A stretch of 64,000 nt of DNA from Neoceratodus forsteri (taxonomy: Eukaryota; Chordata; Ceratodontiformes; Ceratodontidae), in the NCBI GenBank assembly GCA_016271365.2, contig CM028136.1:472500001-472564000 (forward strand). The letters are read 5' to 3'. Every line of letters starts with the position of its first letter. The stretch's first letter is position 1. Below are positions 55,892 through 64,000 of the stretch, piece by piece. The notes under the pieces are model-generated. The model saw only the letters and a list, made by a program, of their open reading frames with translations, had not been told where the DNA came from and ran no database searches. Position numbers and translations under genes: made by a program.

Positions 55892-57602
55892 ATAGAAAAA
55901 TAGAAACATAGAAGTTGATGGCAGATAAGGACCGCAAGGCCCATCCAGTCTGCCCATTTTTATTCCTTATGAATGTGCCATAGGCCTGTACTCTGTCAAT
56001 GGCCTATCTATTCATACTCATCTGTATTGCTCCCTTATGCCTATCCCATGCCTGTTTGAAGACCTGCACTGTATTCATATCTACCACTTCCTGAGGTAGG
56101 CCGTTCCATGCATCCACCACCCTTTCTGTGAAAAAGAACTTCCTCACATTCCCCCCTTAATCGGCCTCCCTCTAATCTCATGCTGTGTCCTCTTATCCTG
56201 CTATTTTTCTTACATTGAAACATGCTAGACTCTTTCACCTTGTTAATGCCCTTAAGATGTTTGAATGTTTCGATCATATCGCCTCTCTCCCTCCTTAGCT
56301 CTAGGGTATACATATTGAGCTCTGTTAATCTGTCCTCATATGTTTTCTGATGCAATCCCTGTACCATTTTGCTTGCCCGTCTCTGGACTGCCTCCATTTT
56401 GTTAATGTCCTTATGCAGGTGCGGCCTCCAGTATTGCACGCAGTACTCCTGATGGGGCCTAGCCAGTGTCTTGTAAAGAGGGATTATTACATCCTGCTTA
56501 TGACTACTACTAATACACCCCAACATCCCTCTAGACATACCTACTGCTTTAGTGGTTGTTTGGATGATTTCCAATGTGATGATGATGCCCAAGTCTCTTT
56601 CTTCCCTTGTGATTGCCAGCAACTCCCCTCCCAACCTGTAGGTGACTTCAGGGTTTCTCTTCCCTATGTGCATGATCTTGCACTTCTTTGCATTAAACCC
56701 CAGTTGTCACTCTTCCAACTATTTTGCCAGTTTGTCCAGATCTCTTCTCATTCTACCCACCCTATCTGGATCATCTACTCTGTTGCAGATTCTGGTGTCA
56801 TGGCAAACAAAAACCTGCCCTCCAGTCCATCTGCAATTTCACTGATGAAGATATTGAAAAGGACTGACCCCAGGACTGATCCCTGAGGTACCCCACTCTG
56901 TGACTTGCATCTCTTCTGACTGTATACCGTTTACCATCACTCTCTGTTTTCTGCCCTCCAACCAGTTTGCCACCCAGTTGACCAACTTCTGACCCACCCC
57001 GAGCCTACCCAGCTTATTAATCAATCTTCTATGTGGAACAGTGTCGAAAGCTTTGCTGAATTCAAGGTAGGTGACATCAGCTGCACCCCCTTGGTCCACC
57101 ACTCTGGTTACCCAGTCAAAGAAATCAATGAGATTAGTTTGCAGGACTTTCCTGCTGTAAACTCATGCTGTCTTGGATCCTGTGCTCCTATGGATTCCAG
57201 GTGTTGCATTGTCCTTTCTTAAGGTGTGCCTCTATAATCTTGCCCACTACTGAGGTAAGACTAACTGGTCTGTAGTTCCCTGCCTCCTCCCTGCTACCAT
57301 TGTTGTGCAGTGGGATCACATGAGCCCTTTTCCAGTCTTCTGGGACTTCTCCTGTGCTCAGAGACTCACTAAACAGTTCTTCTAATGGCTCTGCTAGTTC
57401 CACCCTTAGCTCCTTTAGTACCCTGGGATGTATGCCATCAGGTCCCATTGCCTTGTCCACCCTGAGCTTGGCAAGCTCTTGTAGGACACTTTCTTTTGTG
57501 AAGGGACATGTGCACACCTCCCTCCCCCCTGTGTCCATGGTGCTGAGATGTGGGCCCTGCCCTACCTTCTTCTCAGCCCCAGTCACTGGTCCTGCTGGCA
57601 AG
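55892..57602 (-). mobile_element. CR1 LINE copy, third subfamily
   Basis: The 3' end shows octamers ATAGAAAAATAGAAACATAG at 55892-55914. ORF2 sequence runs back to about 57602, covering the linker before RT, the RT and the C-terminal domain. It is closest to the partial copy at 63127-64000. Confidence 0.9.
55960..57601 (-). pseudogene. CR1 ORF2 RT and C-terminal domain (broken)
   Basis: The frame 57601-57191 reads VGQGPHLSTMDTGGREVCTC, then ELAKLRVDKAMGPDGIHPRV, EDWKRAHVIPLHNNGSREEA and NYRPVSLTSVVGKIIEAHLK. The palm follows at 57102-56842 ([40 protein letters not shown]). The catalytic FADD is destroyed by a one-base loss at about 56797 (TTTGCC directly followed by ATGACACC). The C-terminal part is at 56673-56044 (LGGELLAITREERDLGIIIT, KTLARPHQEYCVQYWRPHLH, YTLELRRERGDMIETFKHLK). 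Dead. Confidence 0.88.
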
Positions 57603-58984
57603 TAACATAATTTTGATCCATGTGCTGCATACTGTTAAATAGTAATATCTTCTGGTATTTTTTTGGCTCAATCAAGGTTGTCTTATAGGGCCCAGACTTT
57701 GGACTTCTTTTATTTTCTATGTATTTGATACCCCTGCTGTAAACCAAAAACTCATATGCTGTATCACATTAAATATCTCTTTTACTTCACACAATTTCCC
57801 CCAAACCAGTTGAATGCAATAATCGCTTATAGTATATGGTGGAATGCAGTTGTGTATGGAAATCTATATATAGCAAAAAGTCATTCTGCTTCAGTAGTGA
57901 CATCCATACTAACGCAGAACGACTTTTGTTCTGAGATAGTGAGGACATCACAGTGCAACCGCCCCCAACAGCACCATCCATAGGACAGGGGGCAGTTGGT
58001 AAATTGTGTACATAAGCTGGCCAGCAGGCTGGAAAGACAAGGAGTGCGGGTCTCCAGTGGCAGACACTGGCTAGAAAATGTAAGTGATCCTGTTATGGGG
58101 CACCTTACACTATATAGAACAGTGTTTGGCCTCCAAAACAACTCAACAACTCTTCCCCCTCATGTTTTCTATGATGGCAGAGGGACCTCTCAAGCTCTTG
58201 AGGTCATCGGCCATCACAGAAAACACTCAGGTGCTGAACTGCCTTTGTATGGGAGGCCATACACTATCCTATATCTTATGCCTTAGGAGCCTTATAGTTC
58301 ATTGCTTTTATTCAAGGTGTCTGTGTGAGTGGAGGAACATTTTAGACCTGCAATAAATAGATATCTGTGTAGATGATTCACACATCTTCAGTGTTACCAA
58401 AAACAAATCATGTGAGTTATATATTATTGTGGCTCTCACTTGATGCTTTTGGTATTGCATGTAGACCAACTAAGTTTATTCATCCTATCAGAACTCAATG
58501 CTTTTAAATCCAGGGCATCCTCACACTGTAAAGAAACTAGAGTTTAATTCCTGCTGCTAGCAGGCTGCTGTTTCGAGCCTTCAAGTGCTGTTGTTTGTGG
58601 TTGTTGTGGGTAGGTAATAATAATACAGCACTTGTTTGTGAAATCAGTTAGGGGTACTCTGTTGCTTTTCGAAGGACACAGTGAAACAAGTGCTGCATTA
58701 TCCTGTGTATTTGTAGGCTAATACCAAAAGAAAGTAAAAAAAAAAGAAAATTTGGTATGAAGTTATTTATTTTAAGGCTTCACTCCAAAAACAGCGCTGG
58801 GGGGGTTTAAAACATGAGTCGAATTGGACCCACTGGTATTGAAATGTGGGTCTAAAGAGGAACCTACTGGGTCAAAATGTAATAAGTGGTAGATTTCAAA
58901 CAGTTCATGTTCCCTTCCTTTAGATAGTGTTATAGAGTAGGTGCATCAATTTGGACCCAGTGGCAAAGGAAAGATGGGTCAATT
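57603..58984. other. No recognised gene
   Basis: No recognisable coding or repeat signal. Confidence 0.4.
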
Positions 58985-60462
58985 TTGGAAAGGATGCAAC
59001 TTTTCCCCTTTTATTTATTTTTATTTATTAAACTTTAGTACTACAAATACCTGTGAGCAGGAACTGTTCATTTACAAAGGTTTCACATCAGAGGCTGGAG
59101 GGTAAACATACATGCAAAGGTTGACAATGATTGACAGACTTTAAGCACAGAGAAGGCTAGACTAAGGATACATTCCCACTTGGAGAGACAACAACAACAA
59201 GATAAATGCATGTTAACAGGTGAAAATAACACATGAGCAGTGGAGATAGTGAGGGTAGGGTAAACGGGGTAGAAAAAAGAGTAGGCTGCCTGAGGGGCCA
59301 TTGTCTTAGGGAGGTAGTAGAGATGCATACCTCATAGTAGTAGGCGAGGACCCGCATCCAAGAAGTGCCAAAGAAAGAGGGGGTGGATGTGGAGGGGAGG
59401 CACAGGGAGTGAGGATGGGAGGGATGTAAGAGGAGGAAGCAGGAGCCAGAGTATTGCAACCCTAGGGAGTTTACAGGACAGCTAGGGCCAGTGGGCAAGG
59501 AGAGGTGATCCTCTTAGTGGAAACAATCACACTGACTGCTTGAAGTGAGGTGTTGTCAGAGTTACCTCTTGAAGGTGCCAAGTGTAGCAGTAGTAAGTGT
59601 TTCTTTGTTGAGTGAGTTATACCACAGAGGGTCTCTGTAGGCAAAAGACCTCTGACCCATAGTGGTCCAGCAACTGGGGACCTGGTAGATTTGGTGTTGC
59701 ACATTTCTGGTATGCTGGGTGCTGTTGTATACAGTAAGGCTTTTCTACACCTGGTGGCAAGAGCCTGAGATGAACCCTGTTGGTTACCAGGCAGGCTTGG
59801 TATTGGATCCTGCTGAGGATGGTAGCCACCCAGCTTGGGCGACAGATCGCAGGTGTGTGTTAGATGGGCAGCACCCATTAGGAGTTGGCAAGATTTGTTA
59901 AGTGCCATTGATAGCGTGTAAAGGGCAGTAGGGGAAGCTGAGCCATAGATGGCTAGGCTATAGTCAATGACAGAAGTGACAGAGCTGTTAATCACCAGTC
60001 TAAGGGCATCAGCTTTCATACAGTGTTTGTGCCTGTGGAGAAGGTCTATCCATATATTTGTGGCCTTGGTGACGTTGTTGCTGTGCCATGCAAAGGAGAG
60101 GGATCTGTCCAGGGTGATGCCAAGGTACTTAAACTCTGGATCTGGTTCAAGTGTAGTACCTGCTCGGGTTCATGATAGTGAGGGGTCGAGAGTTGTGCTT
60201 GTTTTGAACATTGGAGAAGGACATTACTTTTGTTTTGTTATAGTTCAGGACACGTTTGTGTGAGGTGAACCAGTCCTCAACATGCTTGAAGTCACGCTGT
60301 AGCTGCCCTTCCAGGAGCTTAGTGTCATGGTGATTTGTGTATATGACAGCGTCATCTGCGTAGAGCAGTATGTTCTGGTGGCAGACGCTAGGAAGGCTGT
60401 TCAGGAAGAGACTGAAGAGCAGTGGCCCCAGAATGGACCCCTGAGGGACTCCTGAGAGGACT
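58985..60462 (-). mobile_element. Rex1/L2-like LINE (3' half)
   Basis: A minus-strand LINE from the RT core to the 3' end. The tail is AT-rich, (AAATA)n-like, near 58985-59035. It is related in style to the RT fragment at 8188-8822 but carries the full C-terminal region. The 5' side stops at about 60462. Confidence 0.75.
59157..60461 (-). pseudogene. Rex1/L2-like ORF2 RT core and C-terminus
   Basis: A continuous open stretch from 60461 to about 60180 reads VLSGVPQGSILGPLLFSLFL, then NSLPSVCHQNILLYADDAVI, HVEDWFTSHKRVLNYNKTKV and MSFSNVQNKH, so the YADD catalytic box is intact. After frameshifts come LGITLDRSLSFAWHSNN-like sequence and the 60019-59474 frame (MKADALRLVINSSVTSVIDY, SLAIYGSASPTALYTLSMAL, TTAPSIPEMCNTKSTRSPVA). 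The latter runs into the C-terminal region, with the usual AP-LWN-LP motif scrambled by indels. Inactive fragment. Confidence 0.72.
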
Positions 60463-60654
60463 GGGTTTTATTGGCGGTGACACCGGCGATCCTAACACGT
60501 TGGACTTTTGGTGTATGTTAGCACTGTCCTGAGCTTTCCTTTAAGAAAGTGGTACGGTGGTGTGTGGTGCTAAATATCTGTGCAGACAGTGACTCCATAC
60601 TGTATTTGTTGTTTTGTTTGGAGTTACTAGCTACCTACTTAGTCTGAGGTGAGT

Positions 60655-61230
60655 TGATGCAAACAGGATGCTGGGATGCGTAGCAAAGGGATCAGTAGTG
60701 GAAAGAGGAGGTTATCGTGCCCTTGTACAGGTCACTGGTAAGCCCACATGGAAAGTATGGAGTTCAGCACTGGTGCCCACAACTCAAAAAGACATTCACC
60801 TGTTGGAGAAGGTCCAGAGGAGGCTAGAAAAATGATAGTTGCTCAGCAAGGTAGGGTGTATGAGGAGAGGTTGAGGGAGGGAAGTGAACATGCACTCCTG
60901 GAGGACAGGAGACAGAGATGAGGGCATAATTGTGACCTTCATGTACTTGAATGGGAGATAAATAAGGTGGATAAGGAGGATCTCTTTAAGCTGAGTGCAA
61001 CCATAACAGAGGGTAACAACCTTAAGCTGGGGGTGGGGGAGGTGCAGTGTAGATGGAGGTCTGGAAACACGTCTTCACAGAGATGGTGGTGGTCACTTGG
61101 AGTGCCACCGATGGAAATAAGAGGTGGTCTTGTTGAAGACGGTGGGCAGCTTCAAGAAAGACTGGGATAGGCATAATAGAGAGAGGATGGGAGGAGATTG
61201 TGTAGGGTGGACAGTAGTTCAAGGCATGGA
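60655..61230 (+). mobile_element. Diverged CR1-type LINE fragment
   Basis: Plus-strand sequence corresponds to the CR1 ORF2 C-terminal domain. AACAGGATGCTGGGATGCGT is equivalent to the RMLGCI block. GGTTATCGTGCCCTTGTACA (VPLY) and GACATTCACCTGTTGGAGAA GGTCCAGAGG (DI-LEKVQRR) follow. Next are TATGAGGAGAGGTTGAGGGA (YEERLRE) and TACTTGAATGGGAGATAAA (YLNG). It is more like bird/reptile CR1 than the other copies here and is heavily decayed. Confidence 0.65.
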
Positions 61231-61554
61231 CCCTATGGATCCATAATGCCGGTTTGACAACAAAGTTGTCAACTGACGTTACAGTGATGGCTTTATGTCA
61301 ACCACAATTGCATTAAACATAAAGCCATCCAGTAAGGAGTTTGCTTTTTCAGGGGGCTTCACCCATCAACCCCCATGCACAGGGGTGTTCAACTCAAAAT
61401 GTTTAGTACTTGCCCAGCCATGACTGTAGCTGAATTTTCTTACCCCATTCATTAAAATTAAATTAACTCTCTTTTTATGCTTGCCCTTCAAGGAAATTTA
61501 CTTACCCCGGAGAGGGGGCAAAGGAATTTGCACACACTTGCCCATGTGGAGGAC
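61231..61554. other. No recognised gene
   Basis: A short inverted pair brackets about 90 bp: GGCTTTATGTCAACC at about 61289 against CATAAAGCC at about 61319. No gene. Confidence 0.4.
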
Positions 61555-61740
61555 TCTGTTCCCTGCACCCCCATACTTAGGATTATCAACTCTGAGTCGG
61601 AGTTGATTCGAGGGGGGTGGAAACCCTGAAGAAAGCAATGCCAGGGTCCCACAGCAACATTACAGCAGCAGCAACAGCAAATTGTTGCTGTAATATCGTT
61701 CGCTGTTGAAATGTCGAACCGGCATCGGCATATAGACCCT
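61555..61740. repeat. Hairpin repeat family H, copy 2
   Basis: TTATCAACTCTGAGTCGGAG TTGATTCG corresponds to the reverse complement of 43040-43075 (TTATCAACTCCGAGTTGGAG TTTATTCG). TGCCAGGGTCCCACAGCAAC followed by CAACAGCAAATTGTTGCTGT aligns with the second hairpin module of copy 1. Confidence 0.6.
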
Positions 61741-62147
61741 GCAGACCCTGCAATAGGAGCCAACTACTAGATAGAGCAAATGACCTTCTTTGCTGGTTTG
61801 TTAGCAAAATATGCCGTGAATCTCAGAAAGGGACATTGAAAATGAAAAGACAATGAATCCTGTAGTGTTGAATGCCCTAAGTAGCTGATGAACAACTAAA
61901 ATCTCAGTTGACATCATGTGAAATGCAGTCCCACTGTAACTAAAACAGAGTGCACAATTTCAGATGCCTTCACTTGTGGCTTCCCTTCCTTTAACACAGG
62001 CTATGGGTTGTATAATGGAGGTGTGGAAGATTACGTCAACAGTCTGGGCGTAATGATGTTTTGTTGAGAATTGTAGTATAAATAAGACTTAAGCAATAAG
62101 GCATGACAGGGTGTTGATTGAACTAAGTTTACCCCACAGTCAGGGAT

Positions 62148-62228
62148 GTTGTAAGGCACAAGGTGAAGGTGGGGGCATTGTAAGGCACAAGGCAAAGGTG
62201 GGGGCATTGTAAGGCACAAGGTGAAGCC
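62148..62228. repeat. Short minisatellite, ~29-bp unit
   Basis: Three near-perfect units of TTGTAAGGCACAAGGTGAAG GTGGGGGCA. Confidence 0.9.
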
Positions 62229-62395
62229 CAGTGCTTTCAGCCCTTGACCGTGTGGTAAACCTACAATGCCCCTGACCATGGGGTAAATCTAGTACAGCCA
62301 ACGTCCCTGAAGTGCCTTGTTACTTATATAAAATGGGCCTATGGGCAACTTTTGAAACACAAACACACTGTAAATGTTTTCAAAGCCACAAAAAA

Positions 62396-62800
62396 TATGT
62401 ATTGAATGTTGTTGACTGGGTAAGCCCACTGAGTCTAGAAATCCCTTTTTCAGGGGTTATGGATGGGGGGATACTGATGGTAACCACCTGAAACTGAACC
62501 AGATTAAGTTGACGGTGGTATTTTCAGTGAATGTGGGAAATTTGGCCAGGACGCTGGGGGATTCAAGAAGTGCCATGGGATCTTTAATGTCTACCAGAAC
62601 AGGCAGACAGGACATTGTTTTTATGTTTCATCTGAAAGACAGCACCTCAGGAGTGCAGCATCCCCCTCATGAACCACTACAATGGCAGTACTGAGATTTA
62701 CCCCAAGTTCCTGGTGTGGGGCTAGAAACTGCAACCTTCAATCTTCTGGCTTCAAAGGCAATGTGCAACCTGCTGAGCTACTGATACTGCTAGATAATAA
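62396..62800 (-). mobile_element. tRNA-derived SINE with conserved central domain and LINE-like tail
   Basis: Read on the minus strand. The tRNA-like head at about 62800-62715 has TAGCTCAGCAGG (A box) and a B-box-like GGTTGCAGTTTCTAG. The body is TGCTGTCTTTCAGATGAAAC, then GACATTAAAGATCCCATGGC and GTCCTGGCCAAATTTCCCAC. The tail is CCCCTGAAAAAGGGATTTCT, CAGTGGGCTTACCCAGTCAA. The tail matches the LINE 3' end at 27032-27110 and 17350-17420, which suggests mobilisation by that LINE family. The body domain recurs at 8108-8187. Confidence 0.7.
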
Positions 62801-63126
62801 AATGTTGCTAAATAATGTAAAATAGTCCTCTACAGATGTTTTTCACCTATCAGTCATCTGTCTTTATTTACATTCAGCGCATTGTGAGATTGTTTTACCA
62901 TGGTATGACAGAATTCAAGGCTCTGCATTATTCTAGTAGTAGAATGCTCCCACCCTCACACACACACGGCATTTTACAACTTACATCAGTCCTTGGATTA
63001 GCTCCCAGTCCTGTAAGAACAATAATTAGGTTTCATGTCAGAAGGCACCTGGTCAGGGGCGGTCTGGCTGGGTCACAGGCCAGGGTACTAGTTAAAGAGG
63101 ACAGGCCACTTTCACCTGAGCTACCA

Positions 63127-64000
63127 GGTGCCTCAGGATCAGTCCTGGGGCCAGTTCTCTTCAATATTTTCATCAATGACATTGCAGATGGACTGGAGGG
63201 TAAGGTTTGTCTGTGTGCCATGACACCAAGATCTGCAACAGAGTAGATGATCCAGATGGGGTGGGTAGAATGAGAAGAGATCTGGACACACTGGCAAAAT
63301 GGTCAGAAGAGTGACAACTGGGGTTTAATGCAAAGAAGTGCAAGATCATGCACATAGGGGAAGAGAAACCCTGAAGTCACCCTACAGATTGGGAGGAGTT
63401 GCTGGCAATCACAAGGAAGAAAGAGACTTGGGCATCATCATCACAGATGACCTGAAATCATCCAAACAACCACTAAAGCAGTAGGTATGTCTAGAGGATG
63501 TTGGGTGTATTAGCAGTAGTCGTAAGCAGGATGTAATAATCCGTCTTTACAAGACACTGGTTAGGCCCCATCTGGAGTACTCGTGGCAATACTGGAGGCC
63601 GACCTGCACAAGGACATTAACAAAATGGAGGCAGTCCAGAGACAGGCAAGCAAACTGGTACAGGGATTGCATCAGCAAACATATGAGGACAGATTAACAG
63701 AGCTCAATATGTATACCCTAGACCTAAGGAGGGAGAGAGGTGATATGATCAAAACATTCACACATCTTAAGGGCATTAACAAGGTGAAAGAGTCTAACAT
63801 GTTTCAGTGTAAGAAAAATAGCAGGACAAGAAGAGACAGTATGAGATTAGAGGGAGGCCGATTAAGGGGGAATGTGAGGAAGTTCTTTTTCACAGAAAGG
63901 GTGGTGGATGCATGGAATGGCCTACCTCAGGAAGTGGTAGATATGAAAACAGTGCAGGTCTTCAAACAGGCATGGGATAGGCATGAGGGAGCAATACAGA
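63127..64000 (+). mobile_element. CR1 LINE copy, continues past the window end
   Basis: Similarity to the 55892-57602 subfamily starts abruptly at GGTGCCTCAGGATCAGTCCT (63127), a 5' truncation inside RT, and continues to 64000. The 3' UTR lies beyond the window. Confidence 0.9.
63127..64000 (+). pseudogene. CR1 ORF2 RT end and C-terminal domain (broken)
   Basis: SVLGPVLFNIFINDIADGLE is followed by the catalytic region, where a one-base loss (TGTGCC directly followed by ATGACACC at about 63219) shifts FADDTK to CAMTPRS, the same change as in the copy at 56797. Downstream, on various frames, come QWGLMQRSARSCT-like, ARRHWLGPIWSTRGNTG-like and NMYTLDLRRERGDMIKTFTH segments. FQCKKNSRTRRDSMRLEGGR and [20 protein letters not shown] end the visible part. 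The open stretch that begins at 62836 only crosses the junction with unrelated upstream DNA and is not a gene. Confidence 0.85.

Noticed and set aside
56350..56886. 178-codon plus-strand open frame
   Set aside because: Antisense to the CR1 ORF2 C-terminal region; the minus-strand protein has clear family motifs.
62836..63246. 136-codon open frame with an SVLGPVLFNIFIND segment
   Set aside because: It begins in unrelated DNA and only enters CR1 RT at about 63127; the start is accidental.
1..64000. CRISPR array, bacterial operon or prophage
   Set aside because: No short regularly spaced direct repeats with unique spacers and no prokaryotic gene density; all recognisable proteins are eukaryotic retroelements or transposases.

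Overview
This window looks like repeat-dense, non-coding DNA from a large vertebrate genome. Nearly every protein-like stretch belongs to a transposable element, and nearly all are broken by stops and frameshifts. I found no intact host gene, rRNA, functional tRNA or CRISPR. The mix is CR1 LINEs ending in ATAGAAAC-type octamers, L1/Tx1-type LINEs, Rex1/L2-like LINEs, tRNA-derived SINEs, Tigger and possible Harbinger remnants, and many foldback elements. This fits an amphibian (a caecilian is my best guess) or a non-avian reptile. The organism is inference only.

Layout. 1-8.1 kb is a nest. The 3' end of an L1/Tx1-like LINE (+) is split by a nearly full-length CR1 (-, about 796-6134, with ORF1 zinc finger plus SGNH esterase and ORF2 endonuclease plus RT) and by a second, 5'-truncated CR1 (+, 6549-8041) that sits inside a tandem copy of the host LINE's 3' UTR. 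8.1-8.8 kb holds a SINE-domain scrap and a Rex1/L2-like RT fragment (-). 8.8-11.8 kb holds composite repeat A, flanked by about 170-bp direct repeats. 12.7-13.9 kb is C-rich tandem DNA. 14.7-15.1 kb is a Tigger/CENP-B-type transposase remnant. 15.6-16.0 kb is a 368-bp foldback. 17.0-17.4 kb is a LINE/SINE tail. 20.6-21.0 kb is (TG)n.

21.3-22.2 kb holds an old CR1 broken by a foldback. 22.55-29.67 kb is a complete 7.1-kb L1/Tx1 insertion with a perfect 15-bp target-site duplication and a younger LINE fragment nested in its ORF2. 30.7-30.9 kb may be a Harbinger remnant. 32.4-33.9 kb is another CR1. 35.4-42.1 kb is an AT-rich APE-type LINE of uncertain clade (+), invaded by two foldback/MITE elements. 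42-44.3 kb carries CR1, tRNA-like and foldback repeats.

44-48.8 kb is mostly unrecognised. 48.9-51.2 kb is composite repeat B, colinear with A. 51.8-53.3 and 55.9-57.6 kb are CR1 copies (-). 59.0-60.5 kb is a second Rex1/L2-like LINE (-) with an intact YADD box. 60.7-61.2 kb is a diverged CR1. 62.4-62.8 kb is a tRNA-headed SINE whose tail matches the LINE nested at 27 kb. 63.1-64.0 kb is a CR1 (+) running off the window.

The strongest candidate for something undescribed is the A/B composite repeat. It has a foldback core, four tandem copies of about 297 bp, an intron-like segment with conserved splice signals, a G-rich minisatellite and a tail, in the same order at two loci 40 kb apart.
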